Assembly: GCA_018292915.2 (NCBI GenBank)
Contig: JACVVK020000335.1
Location: 535,001 to 599,000 of the forward strand
Source of the DNA: Batillaria attramentaria
Lineage: Eukaryota; Mollusca; Gastropoda; Batillariidae
DNA length: 64,000 nucleotides
Direction of reading: 5' to 3'
Numbering within the stretch: position 1 is the first letter of the stretch; every line of letters starts with the position of its first letter. Both the position numbers and the translations under genes were made by a program. This document shows positions 44,201 through 64,000 of this stretch, in pieces. The notes beneath the pieces were generated by a model. That model had not been told where the DNA came from. It worked only from the letters and a program-made list of their open reading frames with translations, and did not search any database.

Positions 44201-45120
44201 GAGTCTGAATCACAAAGCACAAAATTAGTTTCCTGAGGAAAGGCATCGTTCCAGGTAGCCGCAACTTTCTGAAAAACGGTAGCGTAAATTTCTCTCCTAC
44301 GCGGCTCTCTCTCTCTCTCTCTCTGCTGCTGCTGCTGCTGCGCCTGGTGGTCGGCAAGGCTTGATCTTGATTGATGTAATCACGTGGATCACGTGTCAGT
44401 ATTTGGCGCATACCTTGTACAAGCGGTCTGAACTGGTATACGGCACATAAACACATTTTGTTGTCACAGTTCCGACAGCGACAAGAAACGAAATACACTC
44501 GCCCACAAAAGAAAGTGTCCTCTGAACTTGACACATCTTGAATTTTGTTTTAACCTTTGTTGTAGGTGCAATTGCACGAACATTATCATTCAAACGTCCG
44601 TTAATTTTCACGCTAGTTCAACGATACCGTCATGCCTTTGTGAATAAGGGTGATGATGAAGTGCTCGCCAAAACGATTGTGATTTGGTTTGTAAATAAAA
44701 AAAAAGTAAATAAACAACAATAACGTTGTATGATCCTCCCAATTCGTTGATCGTGGGTGCAAAGCCACCCATGCTTTTAAAGAAGGAACTTTGCGCGCCG
44801 CTTTGAGTTACACGGTGAGCCATTGTGCATTGGCCACATTTCTTAATAAAGACAAAAAATCAGATTATATTCTCTCCGACAGGTTACAATGTTGCGTATC
44901 TGTCGAAGGGACACAACTGCCTGCCATTACTATTATCATCCTTCAGTTACTTCTCTTGCACAGTCGGGGAGCACGTCAGGACACGCGAGCGGTGTCAAGA
45001 CAACCCTATCGCCTACCGTGCTAATCATTACCATTTTCTTGTAAGTCGATTTGAATTTCAACTCGTGTAAAATACCTCTGGCTCGGGTTTCTGGGTAAAG
45101 TCAATGCTTTCTTCCTTGCA
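42900..45120. other. No clear gene; repeats and possible 5'UTR exons
   Basis: Contains two good minus-strand donors (CAG|gtaggc at 43345, AAG|gtaagc at 43453) that could be 5' exons of the Cys-tail GIMAP-like gene. There are also C-rich runs (43817-43862) and CT microsatellites at 44143-44197 and 44306-44324. Open frames of 70-150 codons here are low-complexity or lack splice support. Confidence 0.4.
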
Positions 45121-45475
45121 AAAACAGGTCGTGAGTTCGTATCCCGGCTGGGGCAAAATATTTGTGCTGGCTTTTTCATCGTTGCCCCGTCTTTGATATC
45201 ACCCGTATGTGGTGGAAAAGGACGTTAAACACCCAAACACCCACCCACGCTCCCTCCTTGCAAAAACAAATATTTGTGCTGGCCCTTTCCTCGTTGACCC
45301 ACCTTTTGATATCACCCATATGTGGAGGAAAAGGACGTTCACACAACCAACTCGCTCCGACATGCTACAGTGTTGCTTATTTGAAGTGTATACATATGTT
45401 GAAGGGACACTACTGCTTGCCATGCTCACTACTATTAGTACCCTGCAGTTACTCCTCTTGTATTAGTAACATACC
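44880..45475 (+). repeat. Diverged direct repeat
   Basis: 'gttacaatgttgcgtatctg..gaagggacacaactgcctgcc' (44882) and 'gctacagtgttgcttatttg..gaagggacactactgcttgcc' (45362) share order and spacing through 'cagttactcctcttg'. A third related flank 'aatacctctgg..tgggtttctg' occurs at 45070 and 48349. Confidence 0.6.
45125..45247 (+). mobile_element. SINE family B, copy 7 (5'-truncated)
   Basis: Begins inside the B box ('gtcgtgagttcgtatcccgg') and runs through 'ttgccccgtctttgatatca' to 'aaacacccaaacacccaccc'; a partial second body repeat follows at 45268-45350. Confidence 0.75.
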
Positions 45476-46113
45476 TGCATGTTCCCAGTACTTCCGTCCT
45501 GTAGCAATGTCCGAACATAAATCTCTGAAGTACACGTTTACCGTGTGTTGGCTTTTCCGTGAATGGTCACCTGACTGTCATAAGCAGCAAGTGCGAAAAT
45601 CAAAACTTTTCTCAAGTTCTTTTGCGGACTGTCAAATGCATTCAGAGAGTTATCACGTTTAGGCTATACGTGTTATAGCATTCGTATATGAACAATACGA
45701 AATATACGACTTTGAAATGTGTACAGTCTAAGTTTGAATGGTTGCTTTTGAAATATTTTGGCTTTCTGTCATCTCTTGCAAGTGAACCGGCTTTGAAGAC
45801 TATGCTTTTAAGGTTCTTAATTGTAAATGCACGTATATGATATCGACGTTGCGAGTTGTATGAGGAAATCATAAAGAAAGTCAGTGTCATATGCATAGTG
45901 TTAGGCGGTTGCTTTAATTGTTGCGGTAGTTCATTGCTTTCCTGAGGGAATCAAAAAGAAGATCGGACGACAAACTAATTGTGAAGTATCTTTGTCTTCG
46001 CAGCCAGATGTAATTGGGTTGCAATTCTTTTGTCTCCCTTCATGTCATTGAACAACCAACGTTCATATCCGGCAGTTTTGTTGTTGTTGTTGTTGTTGTT
46101 TTTGTCATAAATT

Positions 46114-46114
<1 letters not shown>

Positions 46115-46200
<86 letters not shown>
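46115..46200 (+). repeat. CA microsatellite
   Basis: About 40 CA units directly before the hairpin at 46207. Confidence 0.9.
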
Positions 46201-46201
<1 letters not shown>

Positions 46202-46206
46202 GCACA

Positions 46207-46294
46207 CATTTGTGACCCTCCACCACGAAATGAATCTTCGTATGCTATTTGTTCATGTTACAAGACGACTCATTTCGAGGTGGAGGGTCACATT
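46207..46294. mobile_element. Short foldback element
   Basis: 'tgtgaccctccaccacgaaatga' and 'tcatttcgaggtggagggtcaca' are inverted arms of ~23 bp around a ~40-bp loop; probably a small MITE. Confidence 0.7.
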
Positions 46295-46752
46295 TGACTG
46301 TGATGGACAAAGTCAGATTGAGTCACTCCTCAATCAATCAGACAAGAAAGAAATCTTTCCTCCATGAAAAGGTGGCATATACACAGCTGTCAATCAAACC
46401 ATGTTCACATTCATGATCATTTATCACACATGGAAGATTCTCTCCGTGTATTATGTTAGCAAGATCTCTAAACTACACAACACACATGGCAGTGGCAACA
46501 AACCAAGCATACATATTAGAAAGGAATGAAGCATTTGTGCCCTATAACGTCCTTCAAGATAATACTGACGTAGAAAAAAAAACACGAAAATTTTTAGGTG
46601 TTGCTTTGTTTTGAAGTTAAATGGTGTATGCTTTGTCTAAAGCTCTCTTTTTCTATACCATGTAAACACATACAGTTACACAAAAATAACTAATCTGTAC
46701 AAGCTGAGCACGACAGTACATTTACAAGCCACATTATATCCCCCCCCCCTCC

Positions 46753-46876
<124 letters not shown>

Positions 46877-47573
46877 CCACGTTCCCACCACCCATCCCAA
46901 AGGCGCTGTGAGCATTAACTTTACTACATGGGCGGGTGTTTTAGTGACCAACAAATGAGCAGTCATCATCAAAATCACACTGGCGCACACGTACGTGAAC
47001 TCTTGTCATTTGTTTTGAAAATATCACATTAATACAAGGTACCCACGATGCATACGACGATCACAGACATTGGCTTATATAAAGATAGCTAGCACTCGAC
47101 TCAATGGACGGCCCCACTCCTGTCAATCATAAGGGCCAAGCCCCCAGAATTCAGCCAATCGTGTCCCGCGGCACAACAAATGGCATGGTCTGGCATTTTT
47201 TTTTTTTTTTTTTTTTTGCCAGACACTACAACGAGAGAAACACATGTAGTTTGATATGACTGAAACATGGAACGAAAGCGGTAAGTCCATTGACGTCATT
47301 TGATGAAAAAGACCATTACGTCAGTCTCTTTCATCTGGACATCACCCATACACATTTTCCCATACAATCACGTCAGGCATGTACTGTATTTTGCCATACA
47401 CGGCAGAGTAAAGGGCCGGGGCTTTGGCCTCGTGGCTTGCAGAGTGGAGTCGTCCATTTGGTGATTGTGTGTGTATATCACATAATGATATATACAAAAG
47501 AACACACACGTATCGTTGTGTATGCATTTGATTTTCTTACCCGTAGGTAAAAAAATATAAATTTCATTTGTAA

Positions 47574-47680
<107 letters not shown>

Positions 47681-47690
47681 GTTTTCACAA

Positions 47691-47828
47691 TGAGGTGCCC
47701 CCGGTTACGGAAAATACACCACACGAGTTTGTTGATTTCGACCGTAAAACTGCGAGTTTTAACGAGCAGTTTTACGGTCGAAATCAACAAACGAGTGTGG
47801 TGTATTTTACGTAATCGGGGGCACCGAA
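47691..47828. mobile_element. Long perfect-like palindrome (foldback)
   Basis: The left arm from 'gtgcccccggttacg' through 'gttgatttcgaccgtaaaactgc' pairs with the right arm from 'gcagttttacggtcgaaatcaac' through 'acgtaatcgggggcac'. The arms are about 60 bp with only a few mismatches and the loop is ~12 bp. It abuts the TA tract, as expected of elements that insert at TA-rich targets. Confidence 0.8.
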
Positions 47829-48929
47829 TTGGGAAAATTATTTATACCACGTCCCTACCTGCATTTCAAGTCTTTGATTTGAAAGCTGACATCGGCAATC
47901 CAAATGCTTCACGCGACATCACTGACTGAGATGCTTTACCTCGCTTTGTCCATAGGCTTTGAGAAGTCAGCTTTTCCGTTTCGAAGCCTCCGTCTTAGTA
48001 GAGAACTGGAACTAGGCTTACGCTTGTCACAAACACGACCGCTTGTTGATAACACGCAGCAAAAGATCAACAATTCCACGTCAAGCGACTGGCAAAGCTC
48101 CTTCGTCCCCATTTCCGTACGAAGTCGAACTACGTCATGTCGTGACGTAAATTATTCTTTAGTCCCTTTTCGCGTCATATTGTGACGCAAATCCTTTCAC
48201 CAGAACACACTGCTGGAACACTGCTAGGGGTAATACCTGTTCACTCTTTAAGGCGATGTCACACTGAAAACAAGTTTCCCTGCTACGGTCAAGACATTCC
48301 TACCTTACTAGACACCCTTTTCTTGTATGTAGAACTTCAATGCGTATGAAATACCTCTGGATGGGGTTTCTGAGTAAAGTCGATGTCTCTTTTCCTTAAA
48401 CATGCATGTTGACTGAGCGGATACGGGAAGGTGTCACTTGACACTCCGCACGGCGGCTTTCATTGGTTGAAACACAAAACATGTTTTCGGATTTTAGGGC
48501 AGGCTCTAAAACTGAAAACACGATCGAAACAGTGTTTTGAAAACATTGTTGTAAAGTATGTCACACGACAAAACACACTGTTTCGCAGCGAAACATCTGA
48601 AAACAATGTTTTCAAGTGTTTTTGCCCTCTCGTGTGACATGGCCTTTAGGTACGGCCATAAAATACACGCGTGGTTGTCATGGGTACAATGTTTATACCA
48701 CATGTGGTGAATTATGGATTTTATACCATGACTTGTAATAGTGGTAGAGTGGTATAAATATATATATATATTGCTATATATATAGATATAGATAGATAGA
48801 TAGATAATTAGATCATATTATACATTATTTTATTTCAGCACTAAAAAGGCGTGTCCAAACGCCCAGATATATGTTCTCAGTCTCATTCAGGAGAACTGAA
48901 AAAAATCAAACAAGGAAGGTAACTAAATT

Positions 48930-48932
<3 letters not shown>

Positions 48933-48985
<53 letters not shown>

Positions 48986-49006
48986 CACGGTGTGTGTGTG
49001 TGCCAC

Positions 49007-49103
<97 letters not shown>
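48933..49103 (+). repeat. Interrupted GT microsatellite
   Basis: (GT)n interrupted by two 'gccacg' units 18 bp apart, so the interruption itself was duplicated. Confidence 0.9.
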
Positions 49104-49899
49104 AAAACTAATTATGCACTTCACGTTGAATGACATACACACAATCACATGGTCTTAGAAGTTTCCTAAGACTAGAATAAGTAGAGCTCTCATTAAAAAA
49201 AAAGTTACCTTCCTCATTTGAGCTATACAGTACAAAAAAAAAACGAATAAGTAAGAGACACCCACTTTCTGTAGGGTCGGGTTCGTATGTACAGAATCCT
49301 CCGAAGGGCATTTGTTTTAGTTAAAGGTAATGTCTGTGCGCTTGGGGGAAAACCATACGCGCTCCACTGTATCTCAGTCCCAGTATCGTCTTCGAGAATA
49401 TTTCAGTGTTGGTTTGGTACTCGCGGGCCCTGTGTCATGCCCTTGCGGGTTCGACCATCGGCCACTGCCTCTTTGCATGTCCCTGCTCTGCATGCGGTCT
49501 GTGGCAAAATGACGGAGGTTTTGCGGCTCAGGCGCCTCACCACTTCTGATCTTCTTAGGCTCAGGCCATCCACAGTGCTCGCCCGGCTGGCGAGTGCGTG
49601 TGCACGTAGTGAATGCGTTTTAGCGTGAACACTCGGAACAGTAGTTCACTCGACGCGGGATGTTGGTGACTGACCACACCACTGGTCGTATTTTTTGGTG
49701 GCCGTAGCCTCCAATAGCAAAGACACGTATGTCTGATATTCTTTTATCTGAGAGGATTTCTCGGGCCGCGATAACTTGAAACAGAACTCGACAACGAGAA
49801 AGTTCGCCACTAACCCATAGCAGCACTTGGCTACCTCTTACTTATTCGTTCTTGGTTAAATCAAGAGCCACACGGAGACTCTTGGTATCACGTGCTATG

Positions 49900-59521
<9,622 letters not shown>

Positions 59522-59599
59522 GGTTCTTGGCTGCAAGAAATTCATGAAAGACATTTATTTATTTATTTATTTACGTCCTTGCCTATCAACTAACTTTGT

Positions 59600-59790
59600 T
59601 TGCCCCCCCCCCCCCCCCCAAAAAAAAAAAAAAAAAAAAAAAAACAAAAAACCACCAAAAAAAAAACAAAACAAAAAAAAACAACTGTTTAACATCGTCT
59701 AAGGACGGTAGGAGCCAATACTCATATTCGGCACTGCTAGCTGCCAGCTGTAAAGAGCTGGTGTTGTTTATTGTTGTTGTTGTTGTTGTT
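59600..59790 (+). repeat. C/A homopolymers and TTG repeat
   Basis: Poly-C then A-rich tract (59604-59690) and (TTG)n at 59765-59795. The first coding exon of the Ig-GIMAP gene has an acceptor just upstream of its ATG, so its 5'UTR exon lies somewhere right of here, toward 60.9 kb. Confidence 0.7.
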
Positions 59791-59924
59791 GTTTTGCGTG
59801 TATTCAGCATGCTTTGGGTTTAGTGAGGATTAATATGCATGTAATTAGATGGCAACCTAGAGGAAATGTCATTTAGACCCTGTTGGAGATATTCAGTGAT
59901 CTTCAATGGATACTTCTTTGCTTG

Positions 59925-60395
59925 AGACATGGAGGGCACTGTCATCGACACATAATTTTATGTCACACTGCAGCGACAATTATGAAATATACCTCAGCAA
60001 GTCATTGAGAAAGAGAAAGAACATTAGAGGTTCTCCTAGAACCGATATTTGGGGGACCCCCATGCCGAATGTGCCCTTGAATCTCCATTTAATACATCTG
60101 TTTTCGGTTTTCTAAATATGATTTTGTAAAACGAATTTCTGGTGAACGTGATCCAGACAAATGCGATTTTTGACAGAAGTGAGTGATTCACAACACCGAA
60201 AGCGTTCTGAAGATCCAAAAAGACTGCTCTTGATAGTTCTAAATTGTTTATAGAGAGAAGTTGTTTATCTATAACCTGCGTCACACATGTCTGACACGAG
60301 TGTGACGCACCAAACACAGGTTGAAGGAGACATAACAGGTCGTAATTCTCAAGCAAATTTGTCAAATACGTGTTTCCCAAACTGTTTAGATAAAT
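59925..60395 (-). pseudogene. Decayed non-LTR reverse transcriptase core
   Basis: On minus: HSCQTCVTQVIDKQL, motif A VFLDLQNAFGVVNH and NGDSRAHSAWGSP. After a frameshift near 60080 comes motif B-like GVPQISVLGEPLMFFLFLNDL, an in-frame stop, and motif C CVDDSAL (for YADD). The order and spacing are those of an RTE/jockey-type RT; at least one frameshift, one stop and altered catalytic surroundings make it inactive. Confidence 0.78.
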
Positions 60396-60399
60396 TAGA

Positions 60400-60539
60400 C
60401 AAAATGGAAACTGTTCAGTAATTGTTAAAATCAGCTTTAACTTTGCCTTAGGATATGGACTTCACATTTTTGTGGATGTTGAAATTGAAAATATATGTCA
60501 AAGAGTCTACTACTGTAATGATAGTTTTCATATTTTAGC

Positions 60540-60588
<49 letters not shown>

Positions 60589-60975
60589 ATGGACCAATCA
60601 AGAGAGCGTAGGAGAGAGGGAGACAGACAAGACAGGCATACAGAAATAGATAGCTGAAGGGAAGTTATTTCGAGTCCGAGCTGCCGTGTACATACAGCGT
60701 ACATGCATACAAACTCGTATTGTTAGCACAACTAATAATCCATTATTACACATACACATAGATGCATTTCGAATTTCCGATCTTTCGACAACTACAGAAA
60801 GGTCAAATGTAATGATATGCGGAAGTAACAATGTCATTGTCGCAAAGAAAGTGATACCGCAACTAAAGGAGGCCGGATGCGGAAGAATTTAAGGGTGACC
60901 ATTTCTATGTTGTACACACATTTAGCTCAGTGTTCTGGTCGAAATCTGTTATTATAAAGTCAAGCGCTGTCCTGT
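60400..60975. promoter_or_regulatory. Likely shared upstream region of two divergent Ig genes
   Basis: The plus-strand Ig gene starts at 60981, while the minus-strand Ig-GIMAP gene needs a 5'UTR exon to the right of 59530. No TATA box or defined site could be assigned; placement is by geometry only. Confidence 0.25.
60540..60590 (+). repeat. GA microsatellite
   Basis: (GA)n in the interval between the two divergent Ig genes. Confidence 0.9.
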
Positions 60976-60980
60976 TGACA

Positions 60981-61265
60981 ATGATAAGACAGTACACCAA
61001 AAGAAGTGTTATTTGTGCTGTTGTCTTGATGTACGCATTGTCTTCACATGCTACAAGAGAATGTAAGTACACAATGGGGACATAGCCGAAAAAGAAGAGA
61101 CGAAAAGAAAAACTGCAATAACTTGTTAACTGGATGATTTCATTATCCGCACGCTAATGTCCACTTCTGGGGACCTCACGTTCACAACGCCTGGCTTCAG
61201 TGGTCCGACTTTCTTTTTAGACTCACTTGTCTAACAAAGGGAGTCTATGTTACAGCCCTCCGTCA

Positions 61266-61319
<54 letters not shown>

Positions 61320-63117
61320 CGCAGTAAACCTTAATATTGGCATTTTCTCAAAATCTACAAACAGCAGAGGCACCAAACTTGGCAAGCTGATAAACAGCCA
61401 TAAGGCCTCTCAGAATACATCATCGTCACTAAAGCTGTCTGTTTGGAAATTTTACTTTGCCTTTTTCTCAGAATCTACAAACTCCAGAGGTTTAAAGTTT
61501 GCATGATGATAGACATTGATAAGATTGATAAGAACTTTACATAATTTATATACCTGCAGTCAATTACCTTGGGTCAAGGTCAAGGCCATACAAGCTATTT
61601 GGAGGAAACTTTAACATTGGCATTTTCTCAGAAACAACAAAGTGCAGAGGCACCAAACCTGGTATACTGATAGACAGCGATAAGACCGATGCACATATAT
61701 AATTTCAAATGACCTTGACTCAAGGTAAAGGTCAATAAAGCAGTCACAAAATTTTACATTTGCATTTTCTGATAATCTAGAAATACCAGTTGCATAAAAC
61801 TTTGCATGATGATAGATATTGGTAACACATTTATTGACAAACCTATATTCAATGACTTTGAGCTAAAGTGAAGGCCATTTAAGCTATTTTGGGGAAACTT
61901 TAACATTGGCATTTTCTCCGAAACAACAAACAGCAGAGGCACCAGTTAAAGCAGGATGATAGAGTGCACTGAGACCTATGCGGACATACCTTTTTGAATG
62001 ACCTTGACTCAAGGTCAAGGTCATTAAATCTGTTTTTTTGTGAATTTTAACAGTTACCCTTTTTGCAGGAGCTATAACTACTAGAGGCATCAAACTTGGC
62101 ACAATGAAAGCCATTGATAAGATCTTTACCAACGGATCTCATCTCACCTTGACCTTTTGTGGGTTTATTGCCCGGAACTAAGATTATCAGAGACACCTTA
62201 CTTGGATTGATGATAGACAGTGATAAGAGCTTTACAAACATACTCTTTTGAATGACCTTGATCCATATCACAACTGAATCATGGAGGCTTCTGCCTCTCT
62301 AGTTTTTAATATCAGCCACGACATCATAAAGTGGGGAACTGAATACAGCGCAAGTCAAACGGATTTTTAACATATGTTAGTATGCTACTGTGGAAAAAAA
62401 TTCTCTGCATAGTAAGAGTCAAAGAGTCTTTGTTTAACTGCTCAAAGATCAAAGATCGGTGAGATCACAGATATGATTAAAGTGCATGATTTGCCGCGCG
62501 CTTAAGTCCAGCAAAGGAGGCAGGGGGCCATCTGCGTTATCAGTTTGCTGTTTGCAATGAACTTTGATTTGGGTACATCGCAGAAATCACGTAGCCAGTT
62601 TACAAAACTCTAAGACAGAATTTGGGGAGATCAATGGTGACGGCTGTTAAGTTGCTCCTTTTAAAATATACTGATGGTTCCACATTCATTCCATACTTTA
62701 GGAGTGAAATCGAGGTTAACTTAGAAAAAAAAAACACATAACTTTTGGTGTGTTTTTCCCTCGCAGGCGCGTACTGGCTGATATTTCCTACTCTCAACCA
62801 CAGCTTGATCTTGACGGCACAGGAGAACAAAGACGTCGTTCTGACATTTCAGCTTGAATCTTCATGCAGTCTTCCAAACAACTTCGATATCGAGGTCATC
62901 AAAAGCGACACAAGCAGACATACAATACGAGCAGTGGTCTGCAGCATTCAGCATATCGATGGAGTTTGCTACGTGTCGATGCCTTCAAATTGCACTTGCA
63001 AACAAAATGGAATGTACGAACTGCGAAGGACAGTCCAAATGACGGATAGTGCGGTGTGGATCTGGCGAACAAAAACGGATAAACTTCGAGAAACTGAAGT
63101 GTATTTCAATATAACTG

Positions 63118-63165
<48 letters not shown>

Positions 63166-63227
63166 AGGACAAGATCTAAAAAAAGGTCTGCACACCTAAT
63201 ATTTTATCCTTGTAGAATAAAGTTTCG

Positions 63228-63284
<57 letters not shown>

Positions 63285-64000
63285 CTCGCGCCCTAATAAA
63301 TATGTGTGTAGGGGAGGGGGGGGGGGGGGGTAGGGGTGTAAACGGATTGATGGAATCTGAGAAACAGCCGGACACAACAGCACCAAGGATAGAGATTTCA
63401 CGACTTCAAAAGTCGACTTCAGCTTCCGTGTAAAAACATACACTTGTGTTGCGTTCTGTTGTGTGGCGCGTGTGTGTGCAACCAGATACAGGTTATTTTT
63501 AGAAGATAGTGTGATTTTATGGCATATGATAATCTGTACATGATGGAATTTTTAGTACTGGTTAGGACTGTGCACTAAAACTCTTAAGAGCCCTACCGCC
63601 CCGTGCCCGCGAAATGATGCGACTTGTTTAAAAGAAGAAGCCACTGTACACCAGTAGGTGCCACTTCAAGCCACTATTACGCAAGGCGTGGGCCTTCCCC
63701 GCAAGGGAATTAGGTGCATGATAGTGGCTTGAAGTGGCTTGAAGTGGCTTCTAGTGATCAGCAGATTTCAAATAAAATTGCGATCATTGCAAGGCTTTTG
63801 AGTCATCCGTGTTGTGGTACCATGACCAATATGTTGTTATGTGTGTCTATATACAGCAGTATTGCCAAGTGAAGCTTCCGTGTTCACCACCACGATTCAT
63901 AAAGCGCCTACAGATAGCACACATGGGCCACAAACCCAAGACGCTTCGTCTCCGAGTACAACAACTGTACCACGTGTGTTTGGGCCTACACCTTCCAGCA
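60981..64000 (+). CDS. Ig-like receptor with Thr/Ser/Pro stalk, partial at right edge
   Basis: Exon 1 60981-61062 encodes a signal peptide (MIRQYTKRSVICAVVLMYAL...), donor GAAT|gtaagt, phase 1. Exon 2 62767-63117 (351 nt, phase 1-1) is an Ig-like ectodomain of 117 residues: VVLTFQLESSC, CYVSMPSNCTCKQNGMYEL, and a W-x-W near the end; N-linked sites include NHS, NCT and NIT. Exon 3 starts at 63857 or 63860 (adjacent CAG acceptors, one codon apart) and is open to the window end, with a Thr/Ser/Pro-rich, mucin-like composition. Phases agree throughout. A TM segment and cytosolic part, if any, lie beyond the window; the neighbouring divergent gene suggests but does not prove a GIMAP tail. Copy 3 of the TIR/AAGGTCA element fills intron 1 and CT microsatellites fill intron 2. 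Confidence 0.75.
61218..62305 (+). mobile_element. TIR element with AAGGTCA tandem repeats, copy 3
   Basis: Left end 'gactcacttgtctaacaaag' and right end 'atcacaactgaatcatggag' are degenerate versions of the ends in copies 1 and 2. A GT/GC microsatellite (61270-61320) follows the left end, and about three repeats with TGACCTTGA/TCAAGGTCA blocks follow. It lies in intron 1 of the right-hand Ig gene. Confidence 0.68.
63122..63285 (+). repeat. Two CT microsatellites
   Basis: (CT)n at 63124-63162, starting a few bases after the donor of the Ig exon, and at 63235-63281. Confidence 0.9.
63644..63790. mobile_element. Foldback MITE, copy 3
   Basis: 'gccacttcaagccactatta' and inverse 'tagtggcttgaagtggct', in reverse orientation to the other two copies. 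One arm repeat ('tggcttgaag') is tandemly duplicated. Confidence 0.72.

Noticed and set aside
49287..49628. 113-codon plus-strand frame, Arg/Leu/Cys-rich
   Set aside because: No splice sites or domain; it overlaps the likely 3' region of the minus-strand Ig-GIMAP gene.
60036..60380. Independent minus-strand gene
   Set aside because: Sequence motifs are those of a decayed reverse transcriptase, so annotated as a pseudogene.

Overview
The window is eukaryotic: genes are split by GT-AG introns and about a third of the sequence is interspersed repeat and long CA/GT, GA/CT and TA microsatellite. Several independent signs point to a marine mollusc, most likely a gastropod. These are an expanded GIMAP/AIG1-type GTPase cluster, lophotrochozoan-style Ig-like ectodomain exons, many tRNA-derived SINEs, RTE/CR1-like reverse transcriptase scraps, and mobile elements with a microsatellite plus tandem-repeat core. 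I cannot name the species.

Layout. 1-11 kb is mostly segmental and tandem duplication plus a TIR-bounded element built of ~290-bp repeats; it holds only two orphan candidate exons. 11-16.4 kb (minus strand) is a gene with two tandem GIMAP-like GTPase domains behind an acidic N-terminal region. 18.3-22.2 kb carries a probable bidirectional promoter and then, on plus, a complete 285-aa canonical GIMAP ending in a CaaX-like CTVM. 24.1-24.9 kb (minus) is a broken zinc-finger-like ORF. 26.7-29.6 kb (minus) is a complete 262-aa GIMAP-like protein with a C-terminal two-helix membrane anchor. 30.5-35.5 kb (plus) is a canonical GIMAP, head to head with the previous gene, whose first exon is uncertain. 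37.6-42.1 kb (minus) is a complete 210-aa GIMAP-like protein with a Cys-rich tail. 43-49.9 kb is repeat-rich without a clear gene. 49.9-59.5 kb (minus) is the highlight: a 12-exon gene in which every splice phase agrees, encoding signal peptide, Ig domain, transmembrane helix and a cytosolic GIMAP GTPase (478 aa). 61-64 kb (plus) starts a second, divergent Ig-like receptor gene that leaves the window inside a Thr/Ser/Pro stalk.

Two GTPase subfamilies alternate. Minus-strand soluble or anchored members carry DTPD in place of the usual DxxG switch II motif and have one intron inside the G domain. Plus-strand members and the Ig-GIMAP carry DTPG and share four intron positions and phases. GIMAPs are membrane-associated, oligomerising GTPases of lymphocyte and invertebrate immune cells. 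The locus therefore reads as an innate-immunity cluster of paired, divergently transcribed GTPases plus a receptor in which Ig recognition and a GIMAP GTPase are joined in one chain. Functions are inferred from domains; expression and splice forms were not observed. Exon borders come from splice consensus and phase agreement only.
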